Shown in pieces: positions 1 through 6,213 of a stretch of 8,743 nucleotides of DNA. Each line of letters opens with the position of its first letter. The first letter of the stretch is position 1. The stretch is from NCBI GenBank assembly GCA_900756035.1, contig CAAEIR010000020.1, forward strand, positions 1-8,743. The letters are read 5' to 3'. The stretch comes from an uncultured Anaerostipes sp. (lineage in GTDB: Bacteria > Bacillota > Clostridia > Lachnospirales > Lachnospiraceae). The notes below the pieces were generated by a model. It searched no databases, was not told where the DNA came from, and worked only from the letters and a program-made list of their open reading frames with translations. The translations under genes and the position numbers were made by a program.

Positions 1-36
1 TATTTCCACATATAACTCCGTTTTATTTCATATCTT

Positions 37-99
37 TTAAAATTTTAACACTTTCTGCGTTCCCTGATTTCTTTCAAATACAATCTTTTTACGAGCCAT
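37..99 (-). CDS. Possible tiny ORF overlapping the ATPase remnant (doubtful)
   Basis: A 20-codon frame opens with ATG at 99 inside the last codons of the ATPase remnant (11-nt overlap with its stop) and closes with TAA at 37. The peptide begins MARKKIVFER and is rich in basic residues. Overlap of this kind is typical of translationally coupled genes, and ATPases of this class are often followed by a second, coupled gene, so this may be the eroded start of such a partner. A different minus-strand frame continues from about position 67 to a TAA at 23, so one indel could have split a slightly longer frame. No domain is recognisable and it may be meaningless. Confidence 0.2.
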   Translation of the reverse strand: MARKKIVFERNQGTQKVLKF

Positions 100-637
100 T
101 TATCTCACCAGCCTCTCTGAATGCCAAGGCAATTTCTGCATTATTTGTAGGCTCATAAACCTCCTCACTTTGTTCTCCTAGAACAATATCTCTAAAATAA
201 AAATCTCTTAGATTATTATTATCCTTAAGGTTTGTCATTCTCATATATCTTTTTGATGGATTTGTCGTTGTAAATGCAATAAATCCCCGATCCAACGTTT
301 CTAACGGACGCAAGTTATGAGACGTAAAAATTAACTGCCCCTTTCCTTTTTCAGATATAATCCGAAGGATCTCTCCAAGAAGATATTCAAAGACTCCTGA
401 GTCCAATTCGTCAATAGCAACTGTAATAGAAGATTGATTATATATTACAATCAATAATTGGAGAATTGAAATAATTTTTTTTATTCCTTCCGATTCATAT
501 TTTAAAGGTATTTCTTTATTGTTTTTATGAGACATTAATTGAATTCTGACTCCATCCTTCCCATTTTTCAACACTTGAGTTCCCGATTCCTTTAAACCAA
601 TAGTCAATCGAACCAAATAATATTCACATTTTGTTTC
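89..637 (-). pseudogene. 5'-truncated AAA/ABC-class ATPase (C-terminal half only)
   Basis: The open frame runs from just after an in-frame TAG at 640-638 to TAA at 89. The nearest usable start is a TTG at 616, giving 175 residues, but no good ribosome binding site precedes it. Numbering from that TTG, the protein holds a signature-like ESEGIKK at 41-47, a Walker B with acidic pair in VAIDELD at 66-72, and an H-switch in IFTSHN at 96-101. This order is typical of the C-terminal half of single-chain ATPases related to the AAA_15/AAA_21 or RloA/OLD-like group, several of which act in phage defence. Full-length relatives carry a Walker A P-loop in an N-terminal region of roughly 200 or more residues. 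Only 59 bp separate this frame from the ankyrin gene, so that part is missing. I read it as a deletion remnant; a stand-alone fragment could not bind ATP normally. Confidence 0.72.
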
Positions 638-698
638 CTATCCTTATTTCATTTCCAAATATTCCAATACAAAGCAAAAAGTTATTCTCAATTTTATT

Positions 699-1724
699 CT
701 AATCCTTGAAATATGTATTTTCCTTTGCTATTTCTTTCGCAGTCTTTCCCTCAACGTCTTTCTTATCCAATTTTCCTCCATTTTCTTTTAGATATTTGAA
801 AATATCTAAACTTAAATTTCCTGCTGCTTCGTGAATGGCAGATTGTCCTCCTTCGCCTTCCTCTGCCATCTCTTCTGTTATTGTAATCGGAATATATTGT
901 TTCTTTATCAAATACTTTAAAACAGTATCATTCCCCTTTGTATAAATCTCTGTCAAGTCTGCTGCGGATGGTTCATTTCCTATTCGTTCTAATAGTTCTA
1001 TCGTTCTTTTACTTCCAAATCTTGCTGCCATGTTCCACAAGTTTTTATCTTCTGCACACGAAATTCCTGATTTTTTACATAATTTATATTTCTCATAATC
1101 TCCAGATAATATTGCAAGATCTAAGGCACTATAATTTTCTTCCTCCCAATCGTCTGATTTACTGTAAATCGGCTGTCCTGAAATTTTCTGATCAAGAAAA
1201 TACTGTACGACATCCGCAGAATTATAAAACGCCGCTATATGAAGCGGTGTTCTTCCCTGTGCATCTTTCACCTGAAACGAATAGCCCTGACGATGAAGCT
1301 GCTCTAAAGTTCCACGTTTACAATTTGCAGCTGCGAAGCATATAAAATCCGTTTTTTCTTTTTCCGGAATATCTTTCTTTTCTATATAAGTTTGTACTAT
1401 CTGATCTTGTCCGGAAATAGCAGCTTCTAAAGCCTGACTAATCCCTGTTGTCTTTTTCTCTTTTTTTATCTGCATGAGAATTTCTTTAGCATAAGAATAT
1501 CTCCATTCACCGCCCAGCAGGCATTTTAATGTTTTGCTGTCAATCTTGGCTCCTTTCGATACCAGATCATTTATTCTCTGAATTTCCTGCTTCTCATCTC
1601 CGATCATTAAATTTTCTGCCACTCTATCCACCAGACGATATCCATCTGCAGTTTCATTCAGATTGGCACCCTTCTTTAAAAATCTACTAAAAAGATCTGT
1701 ATCCATCTGTTCCACTACCTGCAA
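699..1724 (-). CDS. Ankyrin-repeat protein of unknown function
   Basis: This is a protein of up to 341 residues with degenerate ankyrin repeats and no signal peptide or membrane segment, so it is probably cytoplasmic. The clearest repeat is near 154-180 (GRTPLHIAA followed by a helix ending YFLDQK). Weaker ones lie at about 198-222 (SALDLAILSGDYEKYKLCKKSG), 228-250 (LWNMAARFGS, then IELLERIG), and 292-334 (GQSAIHEAA to TAKEIAKEN). An N-terminal cap-like repeat, DLFSRFLKKGANLN, lies at 10-23. Ankyrin folds bind other proteins; in bacteria such genes often sit in accessory loci and sometimes act as immunity proteins, but nothing here proves that. The start is unclear: TTG at 1724 has only a weak AAAGAG-like site, and ATG at 1706 (335 residues) also lacks a convincing one. 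The frame is open back to a TAA at 1755-1757. The membrane-protein gene ends 35 nt upstream, suggesting cotranscription. Confidence 0.8.
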   Translation of the reverse strand: MQVVEQMDTDLFSRFLKKGANLNETADGYRLVDRVAENLMIGDEKQEIQRINDLVSKGAKIDSKTLKCLLGGEWRYSYAKEILMQIKKEKKTTGISQALEAAISGQDQIVQTYIEKKDIPEKEKTDFICFAAANCKRGTLEQLHRQGYSFQVKDAQGRTPLHIAAFYNSADVVQYFLDQKISGQPIYSKSDDWEEENYSALDLAILSGDYEKYKLCKKSGISCAEDKNLWNMAARFGSKRTIELLERIGNEPSAADLTEIYTKGNDTVLKYLIKKQYIPITITEEMAEEGEGGQSAIHEAAGNLSLDIFKYLKENGGKLDKKDVEGKTAKEIAKENTYFKD

Positions 1725-1759
1725 ATACGATTGATGATCTCTTTTGCTTGCTTTTTATA

Positions 1760-2242
1760 TTATAATTCCAATGAAATACTATGTTTTTGCTGATTTAACG
1801 GAATCACTCTGTTCACTACATTTTTTTCTCTTGAAAACCTTCCGCTTTCTCTTAAAAAAATCCTGATTTTTAGATATTCCTTTTTATCTTTTACTATAAC
1901 TTTCTTTTTCACCTCTATTTCACTTTTTAACCAATTATTATATCTTACATACCGAATGTCAATTTCATCTTTCTTATTTGTAACCGGAATTTTAATTATA
2001 TATAATCCATAATCTGATTGTTTCCCCGTTAACTTAATTTTCTTTTTAAATCTTATTTTCTCATTTCCCAAATCCGATAAAATCACATAAGAATCTAAAT
2101 CTTGGCTTCTTGACTCTAAAGACTTATCCTCAACGATACTAATTTTTAAGTATGAATAGCAGCATTCTATATATATAGAAACAATCACAATGATAAAAAT
2201 AGTAAAAACTGCCATCCATTTAAAAATTTTTTTATTCACCAT
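1760..2242 (-). CDS. Small single-pass membrane protein, unknown function
   Basis: I do not recognise this 160-residue protein. It has a short basic N-terminus (MVNKKIFKW), one hydrophobic segment at about 9-27 and then a polar, strongly Lys/Arg/Glu-rich domain predicted to be beta-rich (runs such as EIEVKKKVIVKD). It is probably anchored in the membrane with the C-terminal domain outside, like an uncleaved signal anchor. Two adjacent cysteines at 27-28 close the segment but do not form a proper lipobox. The start at 2242 is chosen because AGGAGG (2249-2254) sits 6 nt upstream; an ATG at 2263 would place the ribosome binding site inside the coding region. The gene is AT-rich, unlike the operon to its right, and is followed after 35 nt by the ankyrin gene. 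The two may form a pair, but this is inferred from spacing only. Confidence 0.75.
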   Translation of the reverse strand: MVNKKIFKWMAVFTIFIIVIVSIYIECCYSYLKISIVEDKSLESRSQDLDSYVILSDLGNEKIRFKKKIKLTGKQSDYGLYIIKIPVTNKKDEIDIRYVRYNNWLKSEIEVKKKVIVKDKKEYLKIRIFLRESGRFSREKNVVNRVIPLNQQKHSISLEL

Positions 2243-2401
2243 TCCAATCCTCCTATAAAACAAAAATAAATCTTCCTTCTAATCATTTCATTATTCCTCT
2301 CATAAATTTTAAATATCTTCTTTTAAGTATAATATATTTTCATGGCTTTTCTGTTTTTTTACAATTAAAGTTCTATTACGTTTATATTAAGATTTTTTAT
2401 G
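2243..2401 (-). promoter_or_regulatory. AT-rich leader with possible promoter for the membrane-protein/ankyrin pair
   Basis: This 159-nt stretch holds no gene. Since a terminator lies upstream (2531-2577), the membrane-protein and ankyrin genes need their own promoter, and this is where it should be. A -10-like TATACT lies at 2326-2331 on the minus strand, in a run of A/T. I see no convincing -35 at 17 nt from it, so the assignment is weak. The AGGAGG at 2249-2254 is the ribosome binding site of the membrane-protein gene. Confidence 0.25.
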
Positions 2402-2403
2402 TT

Positions 2404-2530
2404 ATAGCCCGGACTTTGGCTCGTCGCTATTACAAATCACCGGAAGTGCCAAATGGCACAGTCCGGGATTGTAATCGGTCGCCAAGGTCACGAGCAAGCT
2501 CGGACTTTGGCTCGTCGCTATTACAAATAA
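2404..2530. repeat. GC-rich intergenic repeat element, 91-bp period with 28-bp direct repeats
   Basis: A perfect 28-bp direct repeat occupies 2410-2437 and 2501-2528 (starting CGGACTTTGGCTCG, ending TTACAAAT), so the start-to-start period is 91 bp. Between the copies are a hairpin at 2440-2466 (CCGGA/TCCGG outer stem, GTGCCA/TGGCAC inner stem), a palindrome CGAGCAAGCTCG at 2491-2502, and a degenerate inverted copy of the repeat (ATTGTAAT at 2468-2475 followed by GCCAAGGTC). The 8-mer CCCGGACT at 2408-2415 also pairs with AGTCCGGG at 2460-2467. The block is clearly richer in G and C than the flanks. No coding sequence with a start or ribosome binding site is visible. It resembles a dispersed intergenic palindromic element or a small MITE-like unit in partial tandem; its family is unknown to me. 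Confidence 0.75.
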
Positions 2531-2577
2531 AACCGCCCGGCATCGTGTCATATTTACATACACAAAACCGGACGGTT
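2524..2577 (-). terminator. Intrinsic terminator of the catabolic operon
   Basis: On the minus strand AACCGUCCGG (2577-2568) pairs with CCGGGCGGUU (2540-2531) over 10 bp with one U-G wobble. A small inner GUGU/ACAC stem lies in the loop, and the second arm runs into UUUUAUUU. On the plus strand the wobble becomes a C-A mismatch and there is no such tract, so the signal is polarised to the minus strand. It lies about 90 nt after the stop of the MtlD-like gene and closes the operon. The T-tract overlaps the end of the second 28-bp direct repeat. Confidence 0.8.
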
Positions 2578-2632
2578 TCCTCATATTGAAAAGAAAAATG
2601 AGAAGCTAATTCATCCTGTGAAAACATCATCC

Positions 2633-2648
2633 TGCGGAAGCTTCCGCA
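2633..2648. repeat. Perfect 16-bp palindrome after the MtlD-like gene
   Basis: TGCGGAAGCTTCCGCA is a perfect palindrome beginning 16 nt beyond the TAG stop of the dehydrogenase gene. As RNA it gives a 6-bp stem with an AGCU tetraloop, without a following U-tract, so it is not a convincing terminator itself. It could protect the 3' end of the message or bind a dimeric protein; neither is shown. Confidence 0.5.
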
Positions 2649-2664
2649 TGAATCATATTCTTCA

Positions 2665-3816
2665 CTATAACAAACCTTTTTCCTTTAATTTCTTATATTG
2701 TTCTAAAACAGTCTTCGTAATGATATGGTCTTCTGGGAATCCAATATATTTGCTGACTGCTTTTTCAATTCCAAGCTGCTTTACATCCTCCTGAAGCTTT
2801 TGGGCTTTCGGATCTTTAGGCTCGGCATACCCGAAACCTGCTGCAATTCCAACTGCAATATAGTCAAACGGAATCTCATGTTTTAAACATGTCTCAGCAG
2901 CTCCCGTCAGACGATCTCCCTTTGATAATTTGCGAATCGGATCATATCCTACACGATAAATCGAATCAGGCAGAACACCTTCTGCCGGTGCAAAATACAC
3001 CAGATTATGAAGTTCTTCTGCAGTAATCGGATATTCTTTCATCACGCCTTTTGTAATCTGTTCTACCAGTTTTTCAACAATCTGTGCGATCTTTGGATCT
3101 GACTCTGATTCCGGAATTGTCTGATATCCTTTCAGATATCCAAGAAATGCAAGCGTTGCATGAGGTCCATTGACTGCTGTAACCTTAATATCTTTTAACA
3201 TTTCAATCTTATCGGTAACTTCCATCCACTCTACATCGCTAAAGTCATTATAAACCGGTCCCTGAATTAGCAAAGAATTTACTGCAACCGTATCAATATG
3301 CACATCGTAGTTGCTGGAAGCATCTGTACTTCTGCGGATAATTGAATCACGAATTACCACATGACTCTCAAACCAATCTCTTGTCTGATCTGATAGCATT
3401 TCTTTAAAATCAGCCTCAATACCTGGGATCAGATAATTCTTATTGGTAATACAAATCAGTGTCAGCTTTCGCTCCGGATGCACTTGAGAGAACTTCTCAA
3501 AACATTTTGACAAATAATGTCCTGCCTCTTTAAAATCATCCGGATATAACGGAAGAACAATCAAATCCGTTTCAAGGAATGCGTCCATACAGCTATATTC
3601 TTCATCACATACATATGCCTTAAAATTTGTAATCGTCCGGTTCTGAATTTCCCCGACACGATGGACTTTTACATAAAATTGTCCTTCTTTTTCAAGTTCT
3701 TCTTTCACTCGTGGGTCTTTATCTAAAAATGTGATATTCCATCCGGCATTATCAAAGGTTTCCGCAATAAATCCTTTTCCTAACCTTCCGGCTCCAACAA
3801 TTAACACATTTTTCAT
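2665..3816 (-). CDS. MtlD-like polyol-phosphate dehydrogenase (mannitol-1-phosphate 5-dehydrogenase family)
   Basis: This is an NAD(P)-dependent dehydrogenase expected to oxidise a PTS-phosphorylated polyol to a ketose phosphate in the cytoplasm. It has 383 residues, the usual MtlD length. An N-terminal Rossmann motif VGAGRLGKGF sits at 7-16. The catalytic segment KVTAVNGPHATLAFLGYLKG spans 211-230, with K211, N216 and H219 aligning with the Lys/Asn/His of the polyol-specific long-chain dehydrogenases, and a conserved RVGYDPIRKLSKGDRL lies at 288-303. Classical MtlD has NTGH where this has NGPH, and differs around TN (124-125), so a substrate other than mannitol 1-phosphate is plausible. I chose the start at 3816 because GGAGG (3825-3829) lies 8 nt upstream; the earlier ATG at 3843 has no such site. 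It is the last gene of the operon, 151 nt after deoC, and is followed by a palindrome and a terminator. Confidence 0.88.
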   Translation of the reverse strand: MKNVLIVGAGRLGKGFIAETFDNAGWNITFLDKDPRVKEELEKEGQFYVKVHRVGEIQNRTITNFKAYVCDEEYSCMDAFLETDLIVLPLYPDDFKEAGHYLSKCFEKFSQVHPERKLTLICITNKNYLIPGIEADFKEMLSDQTRDWFESHVVIRDSIIRRSTDASSNYDVHIDTVAVNSLLIQGPVYNDFSDVEWMEVTDKIEMLKDIKVTAVNGPHATLAFLGYLKGYQTIPESESDPKIAQIVEKLVEQITKGVMKEYPITAEELHNLVYFAPAEGVLPDSIYRVGYDPIRKLSKGDRLTGAAETCLKHEIPFDYIAVGIAAGFGYAEPKDPKAQKLQEDVKQLGIEKAVSKYIGFPEDHIITKTVLEQYKKLKEKGLL

Positions 3817-3903
3817 CGGTATCGCCTCCATTTCTTCTCTCATGATAAAAGAATTTCCGATCTTTTACAATACGAAATTTGGCAGAAAAATTTCTGACAA
3901 AGT

Positions 3904-3941
3904 GGAAGAGGGACAAAAACCTGAGTTTTCATCCCTCTTCC
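3904..3941 (-). promoter_or_regulatory. 17-bp RNA hairpin between deoC and the dehydrogenase gene
   Basis: On the minus strand GGAAGAGGGAUGAAAAC pairs with GUUUUUGUCCCUCUUCC around a UCAG tetraloop. This gives a continuous 17-bp stem in which two positions are G-U wobbles; on the plus strand the same positions are C-A mismatches, so the structure is favoured only in operon RNA. It starts 26 nt after the deoC stop. It is not followed by a U-tract (the next bases are ACUUUGUC), so it is more likely a partial terminator, an mRNA stabiliser or a processing site than a full terminator. A weaker 6-bp hairpin, CAGAAA/TTTCTG, follows at 3883-3896. Confidence 0.7.
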
Positions 3942-3967
3942 TGAAAATTATATGAGTGTAAATGTGT

Positions 3968-4627
3968 TTATCTGGCACCCGCCTTGGCGATTTTAACCAA
4001 CCGACTGGTGCCGAGCCGGGCCGCTCCCAACTCAATAAATTTCTGTGCGTCTTCAAAAGAACTGATTCCCCCGGCTGCCTTAATCTTCACCTCTGGTCCG
4101 ACATTCGCCTTAAATAACGCAATATCTTCAAAAGTGGCTCCCGCCGTGGAAAATCCTGTCGAAGTCTTAATATAATCTGCTCCGGCGTCCGTAACAATCT
4201 GACACATCTTAACCTTCTCTTCGTCTGTTAAAAGACAGGTTTCGATGATCACCTTCAAAATCCTGTCGCCGCAGGCAGCTTTCAATTTCACAATTTCATT
4301 TCTTATTGTATCATACTTTTTCTCTTTTGTATCCCCTAAATTAATAACTATATCAATTTCATCCGCACCGTTTTTTATGGCATCGATCGTTTCAAATTCT
4401 TTTACCTGCGTTGTTTGATATCCATTTGGAAACCCAATTACAGTACAGACCGCCATCCGATCTCCCATATATTCCTTTGCGCGTTTCACAAAAGAAGGCG
4501 GAATACATACTGAGGCTGTATGATAAGTCATGGCATCATCGCAGATTTCTTTGATTTCTTCCCAAGTTGCAGTCTGAGCAAGCAGTGTGTGGTCTACAGT
4601 TTTAAAGATCTCTTCTCTTGTCATCAT
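3968..4627 (-). CDS. deoC: Deoxyribose-phosphate aldolase family protein (DeoC, class I aldolase)
   Basis: DeoC cleaves 2-deoxyribose 5-phosphate to glyceraldehyde 3-phosphate and acetaldehyde by Schiff-base chemistry in the cytoplasm. The 219-residue product is full length. It shows DHTLL at 12-16, VCTVIGFPNG at 60-69, EIDIVIN at 90-96 with D92, the Schiff-base lysine K154 in DYIKTSTGF, and the second active-site lysine K183 in KAAGGI. All key residues are present, so it should be active. It overlaps the end of the PfkB kinase gene by 26 nt, and AAGGAGG (4634-4640) lies 6 nt before the first of two adjacent ATG codons, so the pair is probably translationally coupled. No nucleoside phosphorylase or phosphopentomutase is nearby, so deoxynucleoside salvage is not supported by context. 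A role in cleaving a sugar phosphate made by this operon is equally possible. Confidence 0.93.
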   Translation of the reverse strand: MMTREEIFKTVDHTLLAQTATWEEIKEICDDAMTYHTASVCIPPSFVKRAKEYMGDRMAVCTVIGFPNGYQTTQVKEFETIDAIKNGADEIDIVINLGDTKEKKYDTIRNEIVKLKAACGDRILKVIIETCLLTDEEKVKMCQIVTDAGADYIKTSTGFSTAGATFEDIALFKANVGPEVKIKAAGGISSFEDAQKFIELGAARLGTSRLVKIAKAGAR

Positions 4628-5531
4628 TTTTTTCCTCCTTGAAAAGGTTTTCGTTTACTTGAATAAATTTAGGTATCGATGTCTGAGCCCCGATTGTCTG
4701 TACAGAAATGGCAGCCGACATGGAACTCAACTTTAGAATATCATAAAAATCCATATTTTTTGACATTCCATAGGCAAATGCACCATGGAAAATATCTCCT
4801 GCTCCATTCGTATCCACAGCTTTTACCGGATACGCCGGAAGAAGGCAAACCTTTCCATTTCTTCGATACAGCAGCCCCTTCTCGCCCATCGTGATCACTG
4901 CATGTTTCCGGTTAATAGTTTCGATTTCTCGAAAAATATCCAGGCAGAGATCCCGGTTTGAAAGATCCAATGCCCTGCCAGTATATTGTCTCGCAAAATC
5001 TTCCGAGCAGACCAGATAATCCACTTCTTTTGCTACCTTTAATGTACTTTCTCTTAAGGTTCCCGCATCGGCAATGGACACCGCATTTTGATAGTGGCGA
5101 ATTGCCCCAAGGGTGATATCCGGTTCGTGTCCGTCACTTAAAATCACTGATACATCTTCCTTAGGATAGGTATATTCCACATGATTTAATTTCCCGGGGA
5201 AATTAAACAGTGTCCGTGAACCATTCTGCTGATTGGAAAATATATAGCTGTGAGGCGTCTCAATCTCATGATCCGGAATCAGGTAATCCAGATGAACGCC
5301 AACCTCTTTGGCAATCCGACAAAGTTTCTTTCCATATTCATCTTTTCCGATTCTGCTAATCAGACAGACATCTGCTCCCCAGAGCGCACAAAGATACGCT
5401 GCATTAAATGCCGGGCCTCCTCCGCACTCTGCTTTCTCAGTAATACGGTACTTTTGATTTTCACAAATTGCTTCTGTCAACGGAATCGTAATATCGTAGG
5501 CTGACTGCCCAATGCAAAAAATACGCCCCAT
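4602..5531 (-). CDS. PfkB/ribokinase-family carbohydrate kinase
   Basis: This 309-residue cytoplasmic sugar kinase of the ribokinase fold transfers phosphate from ATP to a sugar or sugar phosphate. The substrate-side GGGPAFNAA motif is at 37-45. The family signature DTNGAGDIFHGAF is at 240-252, with the anion hole in GAGD and the catalytic base D246. The conserved SDGHE lies at 132-136 and SEDFAR at 176-181. Sequence details look closer to ketohexokinase-like and YihV-like members than to ribokinase, but I cannot assign the substrate. In this operon it could phosphorylate a ketose phosphate before cleavage by the class II aldolase, or a free deoxy-sugar before DeoC. The start has AAGGAG (5539-5544) 7 nt upstream and lies 12 nt after the preceding stop. 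Confidence 0.9.
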   Translation of the reverse strand: MGRIFCIGQSAYDITIPLTEAICENQKYRITEKAECGGGPAFNAAYLCALWGADVCLISRIGKDEYGKKLCRIAKEVGVHLDYLIPDHEIETPHSYIFSNQQNGSRTLFNFPGKLNHVEYTYPKEDVSVILSDGHEPDITLGAIRHYQNAVSIADAGTLRESTLKVAKEVDYLVCSEDFARQYTGRALDLSNRDLCLDIFREIETINRKHAVITMGEKGLLYRRNGKVCLLPAYPVKAVDTNGAGDIFHGAFAYGMSKNMDFYDILKLSSMSAAISVQTIGAQTSIPKFIQVNENLFKEEKNDDKRRDL

Positions 5532-5543
5532 CTGCTTCTCCTT

Positions 5544-6152
5544 TCATTCTGCTACCAGATCACATAACTCTCCAATCACTGCCGGATAGTCAATTTTCGT
5601 AAAATCTGTGACATCCATTTCAATAACATGCCCAAGAGCAAAGGTTCCGTATCCCCGGTTTTTACAACGGTCCATAAAAACATCATATGTCACAAGACAA
5701 TCTGCTTTCGTACGGTCCAAAAGAACATCTCCCTTATGATATCTGGAAACCAGATGGCTTAGATGGCGCTTCGGATCCAGATCTCTCTTTAAGGATCGCT
5801 CAAATAATACTTCCAGATCACCGATCAGGCGAAAGGTTACTACCTGATAACCATAAGTCTCTGCCAGAGCTTTAATCCGCCCTTTCTGCTTGTCGCTAAA
5901 CGGATAATCAGAAATAATAGAATCCCCTTTTTTCAGATCTTCTTCCATAGTTTTATAATACAGCTTCCAGCTTTCATTTTCAATCTGCACCTTCTCTTCC
6001 ATGTTATCAAATCCATATTGATCAAATAACTGTTCTTTCATATCGTCCTGAGAAACTACTAAAAATTCCGGAAGCTTTTCTAAAATCTTATTGCAGAGAT
6101 AACTTTTTCCGGTAGCCGGATATCCCGCCAGTAATACTATTGTTTTCTTCAT
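5544..6152 (-). CDS. P-loop NTPase, small-molecule kinase-like
   Basis: This 202-residue protein has a Walker A motif GYPATGKS at 10-17 immediately after the first strand, an acidic QDDMKE at 35-40, DYPF at 82-85 in the Walker B-like region, and an arginine-rich lid segment (R119, R123, R129). This architecture belongs to the shikimate/gluconate/adenylate-kinase-like and zeta-toxin-like group, so it may phosphorylate a sugar or another small molecule. I cannot name the substrate. The start at 6152 is set by AGGAGG (6157-6162) 4 nt upstream and by the P-loop lying at the very N-terminus as is usual. The longer frame from 6266 would overlap the aldolase gene and add 38 residues of low-complexity sequence. 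It sits between the aldolase and the PfkB kinase in one operon, giving two putative kinases. Confidence 0.82.
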   Translation of the reverse strand: MKKTIVLLAGYPATGKSYLCNKILEKLPEFLVVSQDDMKEQLFDQYGFDNMEEKVQIENESWKLYYKTMEEDLKKGDSIISDYPFSDKQKGRIKALAETYGYQVVTFRLIGDLEVLFERSLKRDLDPKRHLSHLVSRYHKGDVLLDRTKADCLVTYDVFMDRCKNRGYGTFALGHVIEMDVTDFTKIDYPAVIGELCDLVAE

Positions 6153-6180
6153 CTTTCCTCCTGAATCTAAAATGACAGCA

Positions 6181-6200
6181 GGGACTCCCCCCCGCCGCCG
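6181..6200 (-). other. G-rich tract with a 7-G run between aldolase and kinase genes
   Basis: In the 61-nt gap after the aldolase stop the minus strand reads CGGCGGCGGGGGGGAGTCCC, which stands out in an AT-leaning region. Homopolymers of this kind are prone to slippage, but this one is outside both coding regions and about 20 nt upstream of the kinase ribosome binding site. It could also form a weak two-tetrad G-quadruplex in the message. Either effect is speculative. Confidence 0.4.
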
Positions 6201-6213
6201 TTTTGTCTCTTTT

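Noticed and set aside
938..1345. A 135-codon plus-strand open frame
   Set aside because: It lies antisense to the ankyrin gene, has no ribosome binding site, and its hydrophobic composition is what results from reading the opposite strand of that gene.
2410..2528. CRISPR array
   Set aside because: There are only two copies of the 28-bp repeat, the 63-bp spacing is too long, the intervening DNA is itself palindromic, and no cas genes are near.
2402..2630. Two overlapping minus-strand open frames of about 60 codons in the repeat block
   Set aside because: They run through the terminator and direct repeats, share repeated peptide segments only because the DNA is repeated, and have no start signals.
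3817..3843. Upstream ATG (3843) as start of the dehydrogenase gene
   Set aside because: It lacks a ribosome binding site and the GGAGG of the real start would fall inside the coding region; family proteins start close to the Rossmann motif as with the ATG at 3816.
4602..5531. Sulfoquinovose-type pathway, because the PfkB kinase has YihV-like features
   Set aside because: The permease is a PTS EIIC, the dehydrogenase is MtlD-like, and no YihS- or YihT-like or sulfo-sugar genes are present; the resemblance is only at subfamily level.
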